64,000 bases of DNA from contig NZ_JASNWF010000024.1 of NCBI RefSeq assembly GCF_030283205.1, positions 1 to 64,000 on the forward strand. Direction: 5' to 3'. Below are positions 43,833 to 52,560 of the stretch, piece after piece (position 1 is the stretch's first letter; each line of letters begins with the position of its first letter). This stretch comes from Actinomadura opuntiae (lineage in GTDB: Bacteria; Actinomycetota; Actinomycetes; Streptosporangiales; Streptosporangiaceae). The notes under the pieces were generated by a model, which did not search any database, was not told the origin of the DNA, and saw only the letters and a list, made by a program, of their open reading frames with translations. Made by a program: the position numbers and the translations under genes.

Positions 43833-45953
43833 TTGCACGACCAGCCCGATCAGCTCGAACCCGAGTCCCTGGTGCGGGAGATCTCGGATCTCGAGGGGCG
43901 CATCGGCGCGCTGCGCCAGGCGGCGGGCATGCCCGAGGCCGACCTGCGGGTCACCCTGGACGCCGCCCTGGAGGAGCTCGAGCTCGCGCTGACGGCGCTG
44001 CGCACCCTCGGCTCCGAGCAGGGCTCCGAGCAGGGCGGGTCGGCCGCGGCCGAGAACGAGCGGCGGGTGCTGCGGACGGTCTTCCAGGACGCCCCCGTGC
44101 CGCTGTTCCTGCTGGACCGCAACACCAGCGTCCGGCGGGCGAACCGCCAGGCGGCGGAGCTGCTCGGCACCTCGTCCGGCTACGTCTCGGGCAAGCAGTT
44201 CACCTCCTTCTGCGACCTGGCGACCCGGGCGGCGGTCCGTTCGCAGCTGGCGGCGGTGGTGCGGACGGGACGGCGGCGGCGGGTGCCCGTGCGGTTCCTC
44301 GGCCGGGAGCGTCCGGTGGACGCGACCGTGACGCTGGCCCGGGTGTGGATCCGCGGTGAGGCCGACCCGATGGTGGTGGTCGCGGCCGGCGCCGCCAAGC
44401 CCCCGGCCGGCGCGCCCTCCTCCGACGGCGCGGGCCCGGCCGGCTCGGCCAAGGCCGGTGCGAGCGGGGCCGGCGCGGGCGGGGCCGGTGCGAGCGGGAC
44501 GGGACGGGCCGCGGCGGCGCAGCGGGACGGCGCCAAGCGGGCCGCGCGGCCGGAGGCGGGAGCGCCCCGCGTGCCGGAGCCGGCGGCGCCGCCGCAGGCC
44601 CGCGCGCCGCAGGGGCAGCCCCAGGGCCGCATCGACGACGAGGCCGTGGCCACGATCGTGCACCGGATGGACGTGCTGGCCACCGCCAGCGAGCTGCTGC
44701 TGGACGAGCCGGTCTTCAACGAGACGGTCGCGGTCCGGCGGTGCGCCCGGCTGCTGGCCGCGGAGCTGGCCGACTGGGCGTTCATCGACCTGACCGGACC
44801 GAACGGCGGCGCGGGGCAGGGCGAGTCCCCGGCGGCGGGGACGCCGCCCGTCCTGCACCGCCAGGTCGTGATGGGGCCGGACGACGAGTACGCCGTCGAG
44901 GCCGCGCGGACGCTGCAGGAGATGCGTCCGGCCGCCGGAACGCTCCCGCACACCGTGTTCGTCACGCGGCAGAGCGCGCTGCGGCCGCACCTGGAGAACC
45001 TGGACGAGCTGGGCATGGCGGCCGACGGCGTCCCGATCTGCGCGAAGATCGGCGCGACGTCGCTGCTGAGCGTCCCGGTGGAGGACGGCGACCGGTGCCT
45101 CGGCTCGATCACCCTCGCCTCCGGCGGCGACTACGGGCCGTTCGACCTGATGGACCTCGGGGTCGTGCAGCGGCTCGGCCGCTACCTGGCGCTGGTGATC
45201 CGGGCGGCGCGGCTCTACCGGCGCCGCGCCGAGGTCGCCGACTCGCTGCAGGCGAGCCTGCTGCCGCGGGCGCTGCCGACGATCCCGGGGGCGACGGTGG
45301 CGGCGCGGTACCTGACGGCGACGCACGGCGCGGAGGTCGGCGGCGACTTCTACGACGTGTTCCGCGTCGGGGACGGCTGGGGCCTGGTCCTCGGCGACGT
45401 GTGCGGCAAGGGCGAGGACGCGGCGGCCGTGACGGCGACGGCGCGGCACTGCATGCGGCTGGCGGCGCGGTGGAAGGCGCGGCCGGGCGAGATCCTCGGC
45501 ATGGCGAACGAGGCGCTGCTGGACGAGGACCGGTTCGTCACCGCGATCATGGCGGGGGTGGAGCTGGCCCACGACCGGGTCACGGTGTCGCTGGGCACGG
45601 CCGGCCATCCGCCGGCGATCATCGTCCGCGCGGACGGGGTGATCCGGTCGGCGTCGCGCGGCGGCGTGCCGCTCGGCCTGTTCGAGGACTTCGAGGCCGG
45701 CGCGGACACCATCGACCTGCGCGCCGGCGACACGCTGATCCTGCACTCCGACGGGGTGCTGGAGGCGTGCGACCACGCACGCCAGGAGTTCGGGCAGGAG
45801 CGGCTGCTGGAGGCGCTCGCCGCGCAGGCGGGCGGCACCCCGGAGGACATGCTCGGCACGGTGGAGCGGGCGCTGCTGGAGTTCTGCGACGGGGACCTGC
45901 GCGACGACGTGTCGATGCTCGCGTTCCGGGTCGAGGCCCCCACGCTCGACTGA
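43833..45953 (+). CDS. PAS-GAF-PP2C (RsbU-type) phosphatase
   Basis: A 706-residue sensor phosphatase. An N-terminal coiled-coil (~5-55) precedes a PAS domain (~80-180; VLRTVFQDAPVPLFLLDRN), an Ala/Gly/Pro-rich linker (~190-270), a GAF domain (~270-450) and a SpoIIE/RsbU PP2C domain (~460-705; GGDFYDVF near 501, VLGDVCGKGEDAA, DDVSMLAFRV). The GAF region keeps Cys in PICAKIGATS. It should dephosphorylate a STAS protein such as the one at 26.6 kb. The TTG at 43833 follows GAGGGAG, a rare but supported start. Confidence 0.9.
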   Translation: MHDQPDQLEPESLVREISDLEGRIGALRQAAGMPEADLRVTLDAALEELELALTALRTLGSEQGSEQGGSAAAENERRVLRTVFQDAPVPLFLLDRNTSVRRANRQAAELLGTSSGYVSGKQFTSFCDLATRAAVRSQLAAVVRTGRRRRVPVRFLGRERPVDATVTLARVWIRGEADPMVVVAAGAAKPPAGAPSSDGAGPAGSAKAGASGAGAGGAGASGTGRAAAAQRDGAKRAARPEAGAPRVPEPAAPPQARAPQGQPQGRIDDEAVATIVHRMDVLATASELLLDEPVFNETVAVRRCARLLAAELADWAFIDLTGPNGGAGQGESPAAGTPPVLHRQVVMGPDDEYAVEAARTLQEMRPAAGTLPHTVFVTRQSALRPHLENLDELGMAADGVPICAKIGATSLLSVPVEDGDRCLGSITLASGGDYGPFDLMDLGVVQRLGRYLALVIRAARLYRRRAEVADSLQASLLPRALPTIPGATVAARYLTATHGAEVGGDFYDVFRVGDGWGLVLGDVCGKGEDAAAVTATARHCMRLAARWKARPGEILGMANEALLDEDRFVTAIMAGVELAHDRVTVSLGTAGHPPAIIVRADGVIRSASRGGVPLGLFEDFEAGADTIDLRAGDTLILHSDGVLEACDHARQEFGQERLLEALAAQAGGTPEDMLGTVERALLEFCDGDLRDDVSMLAFRVEAPTLD

Positions 45954-46037
45954 GCCGGGCGGAACGGGCCGGGCGAACGGGCCGTACGGAACGTCACACC
46001 CGGTGCAGATAGGCGTTTTGCCGGGGAGGAGGCGTTC

Positions 46038-46544
46038 ATGAGCGTCGACCCCTCCTCCAAACCGCGCAACGAGACCGAGCACGAGCGGCTCGACCGGCAG
46101 CTGATGGAACTGCTCCAGGGCTTCCGGGTCGCGACCACCGGTGTGCAGGTGCTGTTCGCGTTCCTGCTGACCGTCCCGTTCTCCAAGGGATGGACCATGG
46201 TGGACGAGATCGGCAAGGCGCTGTTCTACGTGGCGCTGTTCGGCGCGGCGGTCGCCTCGATCTGCTTCATCGCGCCGGTGTTCCAGCACCGGATCCTGTT
46301 CCAGCTCAACAAGAAGCCGCTGCTGATCCGGCGCGCGAACCGGTTCGGGATCCTCGGCGCGTTCGCGCTGGCGCTGTCGATCACCGCCTCGACCACGCTG
46401 ATCGTGCAGACGCTCGCGGTGGACAAGGCGGCGATCGGGGCGGCGGTGGCCGTCCTGGCGCTGTCGGGGTGGGCGTGGTTCGTGCAGCCGTACCTGAGCC
46501 GGCTGTCGGCGAACGGCCGCGCGGAGCAGGACGGGGAGTCCTGA
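46038..46544 (+). CDS. DUF6328 family membrane protein
   Basis: A 168-residue protein with an acidic N-terminus (NETEHERLDRQLMELLQGFRVATTGVQVL) and four membrane helices. This is the layout of the actinobacterial DUF6328 family, whose function is unknown. The ATG at 46038 follows GGGGAGG. It stands between the PP2C phosphatase and the minus-strand prolyl-tRNA synthetase. Confidence 0.85.
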   Translation: MSVDPSSKPRNETEHERLDRQLMELLQGFRVATTGVQVLFAFLLTVPFSKGWTMVDEIGKALFYVALFGAAVASICFIAPVFQHRILFQLNKKPLLIRRANRFGILGAFALALSITASTTLIVQTLAVDKAAIGAAVAVLALSGWAWFVQPYLSRLSANGRAEQDGES

Positions 46545-46587
46545 CCGCGCGGCCGTCCCGGCGCGGCGGGCGGGCCCGGACGCGGGC

Positions 46588-48036
46588 TCAGTACGCCTTG
46601 CCGAAGATCACGCGCTTGCCGTAGGCGGACGGCTGCCCGCACTTGACGCACACGCCGCTCTCCTCGGGCGCCTCGGCCGGGATGACGCGGGGCGTCGCGG
46701 CGGTCTCGGCCTTGATCTCGTCCTCGCACCCGGTGCGGCCGCAGTGGAACGCGCGGGCCCAGCCGGAGGCGACCTGCGCGGTGAACGCGTCCCAGGCGTC
46801 CACGGCGGCGGTGCGCTCCTCGCGGAACGCCTCGGCCCGGGCCAGCAGGAACGACTGGAACTCGGCGAGGACGCCGGGCAGCACCTCCGGCACCTTCTCC
46901 AGCGGGATCTGCTCCTTGCCCTGCCCCTCGACGGTCGGCAGGCGCCGCACGACGGTCGCGACGCCGGCCTCGATGTCGCGCTTGCCCAGCTCGATGCGGA
47001 CCGGGACGCCGCGCATCTCCCACTCGTTGAACTTGAAGCCGGGCGACAGCTGCGGGCGGTTGTCGTCGACGTGCACGCGGATGCCCATCGACCTGATCGC
47101 GGCGCCGAGCCGGCGGGCCTCGGCGGCGGCCTGCTCGCCCTGCTCCTTGCGCCCGATCGGGACGATCACGACCTGGTAGGGGGCGAGGCGCGGCGGCATC
47201 ACCAGGCCCTTGTCGTCCCCGTGCGTCATGATCATGCCGCCGATCATCCGGGTGCTCATGCCCCAGGACGTGGTGTGCGCCAGGGTCAGCTTGCCCGCCT
47301 CGTCCTGGTACTGGATCTCGAACGCCTTGGCGAAGTTCGTGCCGAGGTAGTGCGAGGTGCCGGCCTGCAGGGCCCGGCCGTCGCGCATCATGCCCTCGAT
47401 CGTGTACGTGCGGACGGCGCCGGCGAACCGCTCGCCGGGCGTCTTCTCCCCCGCCACCACCGGCATCGCCGCGAGCTCGCGCGCCACGCCCGCGTAGGCG
47501 TCCAGCGCCCACATCGTCTCGCGCATCGCGTCGTCCTCGTCGATGTGCGCGGTGTGGCCCTCCTGCCAGAGGAACTCGGTGGTGCGCAGGAACATCCGGG
47601 GCCGCATCTCCCAGCGGACCACGTTCGCCCACTGGTTCAGCAGCAGCGGCAGGTCGCGGTGCGAGTCGATCCACTTGGCCATGTACTCGCCGATGACCGT
47701 CTCGGAGGTCGGCCGCACGATCAGCGGCTCCTCCAGCTCCTTGCCGCCCGCGATCGTCACGACCGCCAGCTCCGGGGAGAAGCCCTCGACGTGCTCGGCC
47801 TCGCGCTTGAGGTAGGACTCCGGGATGAACATCGGGAAGCAGGCGTTGTCGTGCCCCGCGTCCTTGATGCGCCGGTCCAGGTCGGCCTGGAGCAGCTCCC
47901 ACACCCGGTAACCGTACGGGCGGATGACCATCGTGCCGCGAACCGGTCCGCGGTCGACGAGCTGGGCCTGCACGACCAGCTCGTTGTACCAGGCGGAGAA
48001 ATCCTCGCTCTGCGGCGTCACACCTTCTCGACTCAC
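46588..48036 (-). CDS. proS: Prolyl-tRNA synthetase, archaeal/eukaryotic type
   Basis: A 482-residue class II synthetase charging tRNA-Pro. Visible features are motif 1 (GPVRGTMVIRPYGYRVWE), motif 2 (RWEMRPRMFLRTTEFLWQEGHTAH), motif 3-like GLVMPPRLAPYQVVIVPI, and a C-terminal Cys/His zinc-like domain (FHCGRTGCEDE, VCVKCGQP) ending in Tyr. There is no bacterial insertion domain, so this is the archaeal/eukaryotic-type enzyme also found in some bacteria. The start is taken at GTG 48036 (SREGVTPQSEDF); TACCCT lies 8 bases upstream, predicting a leaderless or near-leaderless mRNA. It is divergent from a second ProRS. Confidence 0.93.
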   Translation of the reverse strand: MSREGVTPQSEDFSAWYNELVVQAQLVDRGPVRGTMVIRPYGYRVWELLQADLDRRIKDAGHDNACFPMFIPESYLKREAEHVEGFSPELAVVTIAGGKELEEPLIVRPTSETVIGEYMAKWIDSHRDLPLLLNQWANVVRWEMRPRMFLRTTEFLWQEGHTAHIDEDDAMRETMWALDAYAGVARELAAMPVVAGEKTPGERFAGAVRTYTIEGMMRDGRALQAGTSHYLGTNFAKAFEIQYQDEAGKLTLAHTTSWGMSTRMIGGMIMTHGDDKGLVMPPRLAPYQVVIVPIGRKEQGEQAAAEARRLGAAIRSMGIRVHVDDNRPQLSPGFKFNEWEMRGVPVRIELGKRDIEAGVATVVRRLPTVEGQGKEQIPLEKVPEVLPGVLAEFQSFLLARAEAFREERTAAVDAWDAFTAQVASGWARAFHCGRTGCEDEIKAETAATPRVIPAEAPEESGVCVKCGQPSAYGKRVIFGKAY

Positions 48037-48044
48037 AGCGAACA

Positions 48045-48088
48045 AGGGTACTGACCGGCGGCATGGGCTAGGGCCGCTTCGCTACCCT
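48045..48088. promoter_or_regulatory. Back-to-back -10 elements between two prolyl-tRNA synthetase genes
   Basis: TACCCT on the plus strand (48083-48088) lies 6 bases before the ATG at 48095. TACCCT on the minus strand (48050-48045) lies 8 bases before the GTG at 48036. Both spacings put transcription starts at or next to the start codon. Neither has a good -35. No T-box, riboswitch fold or ribosome site fits in the 58-bp gap. Confidence 0.6.
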
Positions 48089-48094
48089 CGCGTA

Positions 48095-49792
48095 ATGCGC
48101 TGGTCCCAGATGTTCGCGCCCACGCTCCGCGACGACCCCGCGGAGGCGGACGCGCCGAGCCACCGGCTGCTGCTGCGCGCGGGCTACATCCGGCAGCTCA
48201 CCTCGGGGCACTACAGCCTGCTGCCGCTGGCCGTCCGCGTCCGGGCGAAGATCATCGAGATCGTCCGGCAGGAGATGAACGCGATCGGCGCGCAGGAGAT
48301 GCTGCTGCCCGCGCTGCACCCCGCCGAGCCGTGGCGCCGGTCGGGCCGCTGGGAGCTGATGGGCCAGGAGATGTTCCGGCTGAAGGACCGGCGCGGCGCC
48401 GACCACGCGCTCGGCATGACCCACGAGGAGATCTTCGCCACCGTCGCCCGCGAGCTGAACTCCTACAAGCAGCTTCCGCAGCAGTGGTACCAGTTCCAGA
48501 CGAAGTTCCGGGACGAGCCGCGCCCCAAGGGCGGCCTCATGCGCACGCGCGAGTTCACCATGAAGGACGCCTACAGCTTCGACGTCGACCGCGCCGGGCT
48601 GGACGCCTCGTTCGACGCCTACCACGGTGCCTACACGCGAATCTTCGCGCGGCTGGGGCTCCCGGCGCTGGCGTGCGAGGCGTCCAGCGGGACCATGGGC
48701 GGCGCCGGGTCCACGGAGTTCATGTGCCCCGCCGACGTCGGCGAGGACCTCGTCGCCCACTCGCCCGCCTGCGGGTACGCGGCGAACATCGAGCGCGCCA
48801 CGTCGGCGCTGCCGGCGGCGTCCGACGGGCCCGGCCTGCCCGCGCCCGAGCGGTTCGCCACGCCCGGCGTCCGCACCATCGACGACCTGCGCGCCTACGA
48901 CGCGCCGGGCGACCGGCAGATCAAGACGCTCGTCTACCTCCTGGACGGGACGCTCACCCTCGTCCTGCTGCGCGGCGACCACGCGCTCAACGAGCAGAAG
49001 CTCGTGGACGCGACCGGCGCCGCCGAGATCCGCGCCGCCGAGCCCGGCGAGATCCAGTCGGCGCTCGGCGCGCTGCCCGGCAGCCTCGGCGCGGTCGGCG
49101 TGGCGCTCCCGGTGATCGCGGACGAGGCGCTGCGCGGCCGCCGCGCCATGTTCACCGGCGCGAACATCGACGACATGCACCTGCGCGGCGTCGACGTCGA
49201 CCGCGACATCACCGTCGGCGCCTGGGCCGACCTGCGCGAGGTCACCGCGGGCGAGCCGTGCCCGCGCTGCGGCGAGCCGCTGGAGATCGTCCGGGCGATC
49301 GAGATCGGGCACATCTTCAAGCTCGGCGACCGCTACGCCCGCGCCCTCGGCGCCGAGGTCCTCGACCCCGACGGCAAGCGCGTCCCGATCGTGATGGGCA
49401 GCTACGGCATCGGCGTCGAGCGCGCCATGGCCGCGATCGTGGAGACCCACCACGACGACCGCGGCATCGTCTGGCCGCCCGCCGTCGCGCCGTTCCAGGT
49501 GGCCGTGGTGATCGCCCAGTCCGACGACGCGGACGTCGCGTCCGCCGCAGAGAGCATCTACGCCGGCCTCCTGGAGGCCGGTGTCGAGGTCGTGATCGAC
49601 GACCGCGCCGAACGCGCCGGGGTGAAGTTCCGCGACGTGGAGCTCACCGGCATCCCGTACCGCGTCACGGTCGGCCGCCGCGGCCTCGCCGAGGGCGTCG
49701 CCGAGGTCACCGTCCGCGCCACCGGCGAAACCGAGAAGATCCCGCTCGACGCGGCCGCCGCGCACGTCCGATCGCTCCTGGCCCCCGCCTGA
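48095..49792 (+). CDS. proS: Prolyl-tRNA synthetase, bacterial type
   Basis: A 565-residue class II synthetase of the bacterial type: RWSQMFAPTLRDDPAEA at the start, motif 2 (RFRD-equivalent KFRDEPRPKGGLMRTREFTMKDAYSF written over two lines of structure), an insertion (editing) domain (~225-385), motif 3 (GSYGIGVERAMAAI) and an anticodon-binding C-terminal domain (~460-565). Length is normal for the full enzyme. The insertion domain is the one that clears misacylated Ala-tRNA-Pro, so the two synthetases differ in proofreading potential. The ATG at 48095 has no ribosome site but lies 6 bases after a -10. Confidence 0.93.
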   Translation: MRWSQMFAPTLRDDPAEADAPSHRLLLRAGYIRQLTSGHYSLLPLAVRVRAKIIEIVRQEMNAIGAQEMLLPALHPAEPWRRSGRWELMGQEMFRLKDRRGADHALGMTHEEIFATVARELNSYKQLPQQWYQFQTKFRDEPRPKGGLMRTREFTMKDAYSFDVDRAGLDASFDAYHGAYTRIFARLGLPALACEASSGTMGGAGSTEFMCPADVGEDLVAHSPACGYAANIERATSALPAASDGPGLPAPERFATPGVRTIDDLRAYDAPGDRQIKTLVYLLDGTLTLVLLRGDHALNEQKLVDATGAAEIRAAEPGEIQSALGALPGSLGAVGVALPVIADEALRGRRAMFTGANIDDMHLRGVDVDRDITVGAWADLREVTAGEPCPRCGEPLEIVRAIEIGHIFKLGDRYARALGAEVLDPDGKRVPIVMGSYGIGVERAMAAIVETHHDDRGIVWPPAVAPFQVAVVIAQSDDADVASAAESIYAGLLEAGVEVVIDDRAERAGVKFRDVELTGIPYRVTVGRRGLAEGVAEVTVRATGETEKIPLDAAAAHVRSLLAPA

Positions 49793-49870
49793 GGCCTGCG
49801 GAAAATGGTTTGACGGGTCGCGGCGCCTTCCGGAGACTCGGCGGCGGGTTCTCAAGGGCGAGGGGTCAGC

Positions 49871-51514
49871 GTGGGTCACGTGGAGGTCGGGCATGTCAGC
49901 CATGCGCTGCCCGACGGACGGGTGCTGCTGGACGACGTGTCGTTCCGGGTCGGCGACGGTGTCACGGCGGCGCTCGTCGGGCCGAACGGGGCAGGGAAGA
50001 CGACGCTGCTCCGGCTGGTCGCCGGGGACCTGACGCCGCAGGGCGGGACGGTCGCGCACAGCGGCGGGCTCGGCGTGATGCGGCAGTTCATCGGCAACGT
50101 GCGGGACGAGTCGTCCGTGCACGACCTGCTGCTGTCGGTGGCGCCGCCGCGGGTGCGGGAGGCGGCCGCGGCGGTGGAGGCCGCCGAGCTGGCGATGATG
50201 GAGCGCGACGACGAGCCGACGCAGCTGAAATACGCGACTGCTCTCGCGGGCTGGGGTGACGCGGGCGGCTACGAGATCGAGGTGCTCTGGGACGCCTGCT
50301 GCGTCGCGGCGCTCGGCGTCCCCTACGACGCGTGCCGGTGGCGGGAGACGCGGACGCTGTCGGGCGGCGAGCAGAAACGCCTCGCCCTGGAGGCGCTGCT
50401 GCGCGGCCCCGACGAGGTCCTGCTGCTGGACGAGCCGGACAACTACCTGGACGTGCCGGGCAAGCAGTGGCTCGAGGAGCGGCTGCGGGAGACGCCCAAG
50501 ACCGTCCTGGTGGTCTCGCACGACCGCGAGCTGCTCGACCGCTGCGCCGACCGGATCGTGACGGTCGAGGCGGGCCGGGTCTGGATCCACGGCGGCCGGT
50601 TCTCGACGTACGCGGCGGCCCGCCGCGACCGCAACGAGCGGCTGGAGGAGCTGCGGCGGCGGTGGGACGAGGAGCACGCGAAGCTCAGGGAGCTCGTCAA
50701 CACCCTGAAGGTGAAGGCCACGGTCAACGACGGTTTCGCGTCGCGGTACCGGGCGGCGCAGACCCGGCTGCGCAAGTTCGAGGAGGCGGGGCCGCCGGAG
50801 GCCCCGCCCCGCGACCAGAGCCTGAAGATGCGGCTGCGCGGCGGCCGCACCGGGAAGCGGGCGGTGATCTGCGAGAACCTGGAGCTGACCGGGCTGATGC
50901 GGCCGTTCGGCGCGGAGGTCTGGTTCGGCGAGCGGGTCGCGGTACTCGGCTCGAACGGCTCGGGGAAGTCGCATTTCCTGCGGCTGCTCGCCGCGGTGGC
51001 GGAGGTGCTGCCGCGCGGCGCGACCCCGGTGCGTCCGGTGGAGCACACCGGGGTCGCCCGCCTCGGCGCGCGGGTGGTGCCGGGGCTCTTCGCGCAGACG
51101 CACGCGCGTCCCGACCTGGCGGGGCGCACACCGTGCGAGATCGTCATGACCGAGCACGCCCGGCTGCGCAACGACGCGATGAACGCGCTCGCGCGGTACG
51201 AGCTCCAGTTCTGCGCCGAGCAGCCGTTCGAGACGCTGTCGGGCGGCCAGCAGGCGCGGTTGCAGATCCTGCTGCTGGAGCTCGGCGGCGCGACGCTGCT
51301 GCTGCTGGACGAGCCGACCGACAACCTCGACCTGGCCAGCGCGGAGGCGCTGCAGGAGGGCCTGGAGTCCTACGAGGGGACGGTCGTCGCGGTGACGCAC
51401 GACCGCTGGTTCGCCCGCTCCTTCGACCGCTTCCTGGTGTTCGGCGCGGACGGCTCGGTCTACGAGACCCCGGAGCCGGTCTGGAACGAGGCGCGGGTCG
51501 CCCGTCCTCGCTGA
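49871..51514 (+). CDS. ABC-F family ATPase
   Basis: A 547-residue soluble protein with two ABC cassettes and no membrane part: Walker A GPNGAGKTT (~40) and GSNGSGKSH (~365), signatures LSGGEQKRL and LSGGQQARL, and Walker B LLLDEPDNYLD and LLLDEPTDNLD. A charged inter-cassette linker (~240-310) is rich in Arg/Glu, as in ABC-F proteins that bind the ribosomal E-site; family members include translation factors and antibiotic-resistance proteins. The GTG at 49871 follows GAGGGG. It lies 78 bp downstream of the bacterial-type ProRS on the same strand and could be cotranscribed. Confidence 0.9.
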   Translation: MGHVEVGHVSHALPDGRVLLDDVSFRVGDGVTAALVGPNGAGKTTLLRLVAGDLTPQGGTVAHSGGLGVMRQFIGNVRDESSVHDLLLSVAPPRVREAAAAVEAAELAMMERDDEPTQLKYATALAGWGDAGGYEIEVLWDACCVAALGVPYDACRWRETRTLSGGEQKRLALEALLRGPDEVLLLDEPDNYLDVPGKQWLEERLRETPKTVLVVSHDRELLDRCADRIVTVEAGRVWIHGGRFSTYAAARRDRNERLEELRRRWDEEHAKLRELVNTLKVKATVNDGFASRYRAAQTRLRKFEEAGPPEAPPRDQSLKMRLRGGRTGKRAVICENLELTGLMRPFGAEVWFGERVAVLGSNGSGKSHFLRLLAAVAEVLPRGATPVRPVEHTGVARLGARVVPGLFAQTHARPDLAGRTPCEIVMTEHARLRNDAMNALARYELQFCAEQPFETLSGGQQARLQILLLELGGATLLLLDEPTDNLDLASAEALQEGLESYEGTVVAVTHDRWFARSFDRFLVFGADGSVYETPEPVWNEARVARPR

Positions 51515-51563
51515 CCGTCTACGACCATCGGCGTACGACCATCTGCGCGACCCGCGGACGCGG

Positions 51564-51594
51564 GCGCTCCCCGGGCGGGTGGCCCGGGGAGCGC
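51564..51594. terminator. Bidirectional hairpin between convergent genes
   Basis: GCGCTCCCCGGGC (51564-51576) pairs perfectly with GCCCGGGGAGCGC (51582-51594) around a GGGTG loop. It sits between the stops of the ABC-F gene and the convergent CU044_5270 gene. Confidence 0.8.
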
Positions 51595-51606
51595 GCCGGC
51601 GGTGGG

Positions 51607-52560
51607 TCAGGGACGCCGGCCGGGGCGGTCGACGACGCCGGTGGCCAGGCGGACGGAGTAGCTCTCCACGGCGCCCTTCAGGAAGCGGCCGCCGTCCGGC
51701 ATGGTGTGGTCGCGGGCGACGGTGGTGCGGTGGCCCTGGTAGGCGTAGGTGGACGGGTCCAGGAGGATCTCGTCCTTCGCCCAGCCCTCGATGACGAACG
51801 AGACCGACACCGCCTTGTGCCCCGCCCCGTCCTTGGCGCTCCGGTCCACGGTGACGCCGGGGATCTTGGCCATGGCGCGGTAGGCGGCGGCGGTCTGCGC
51901 GGGCGGCAGCGCGCCGTTGTTCAGCAGCAGCGACCCGAGCAGCTGGAACGCGCCCTCGTTCCGGCCGCCCGGAGTGCCCTCCTTGCGGGCCCAGGCCAGC
52001 ATCCCGCCGGCGTCGGCCGGCAGCTTGGAGACGGTGGCGTAGTCGATCGGCGGCGTCCCTCCGCCCGTGGCGGACGTGGCGAGCTTCCCGTGGTCGTACA
52101 TGGCCATCCGCTTGCCGTCCGCCCGGATCCAGATGCGGTCGAGCGTCGTGCTCAGCGGCGCTCCCGGCTTGACGACCTGCCCGCGGGCGGGGACGCCGCT
52201 GCGCCGGTAGCGGGTCTCGGTGTAGACCCACTGGCCGGGACGCGGCGCGGTGAACGGCTGCTTCAGCGCGAACGTCGCGGCGACGTTCAGCACCTGCTGC
52301 GTCTCCGTCGCCGCCAGGTGGTGCGGCTTGCCGTCGCTCGTGGCGACGACGGCGCCGGCGACGAGCGCCCCGGCGACGCCCCCGGCGGCGACGAGGCGGA
52401 ACGTCGTGCGGCGGGACGGCCCCGGACGGCGGGCCGCCGAGGCGGTGATCCGCGCATAGGCGGCGCGCCCGGCCGGGTCGTGGGCGGCGCCGTCGAAGGC
52501 GCCGGGCGGGCAGGGGTCGGCCGGGGCCATGATGCGGCGGACTTCGTGGAGGTCGTTCAC
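51607..52560 (-). CDS. CU044_5270 family membrane protein (sigma-linked)
   Basis: A 317-residue single-pass protein: cytosolic N-terminus with a VRRIMAPADP-like start, one membrane helix (~66-85; FRLVAAGGVAGALVAGAVVA) and an extracytoplasmic domain of ~230 residues. This is the CU044_5270 architecture, common next to actinobacterial ECF sigma factors. The GTG overlaps the sigma factor's stop (GTGA), so the two are coupled. By context it could be a membrane sensor or anti-sigma-like partner, but there is no recognisable zinc anti-sigma motif. Confidence 0.85.
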   Translation of the reverse strand: MNDLHEVRRIMAPADPCPPGAFDGAAHDPAGRAAYARITASAARRPGPSRRTTFRLVAAGGVAGALVAGAVVATSDGKPHHLAATETQQVLNVAATFALKQPFTAPRPGQWVYTETRYRRSGVPARGQVVKPGAPLSTTLDRIWIRADGKRMAMYDHGKLATSATGGGTPPIDYATVSKLPADAGGMLAWARKEGTPGGRNEGAFQLLGSLLLNNGALPPAQTAAAYRAMAKIPGVTVDRSAKDGAGHKAVSVSFVIEGWAKDEILLDPSTYAYQGHRTTVARDHTMPDGGRFLKGAVESYSVRLATGVVDRPGRRP

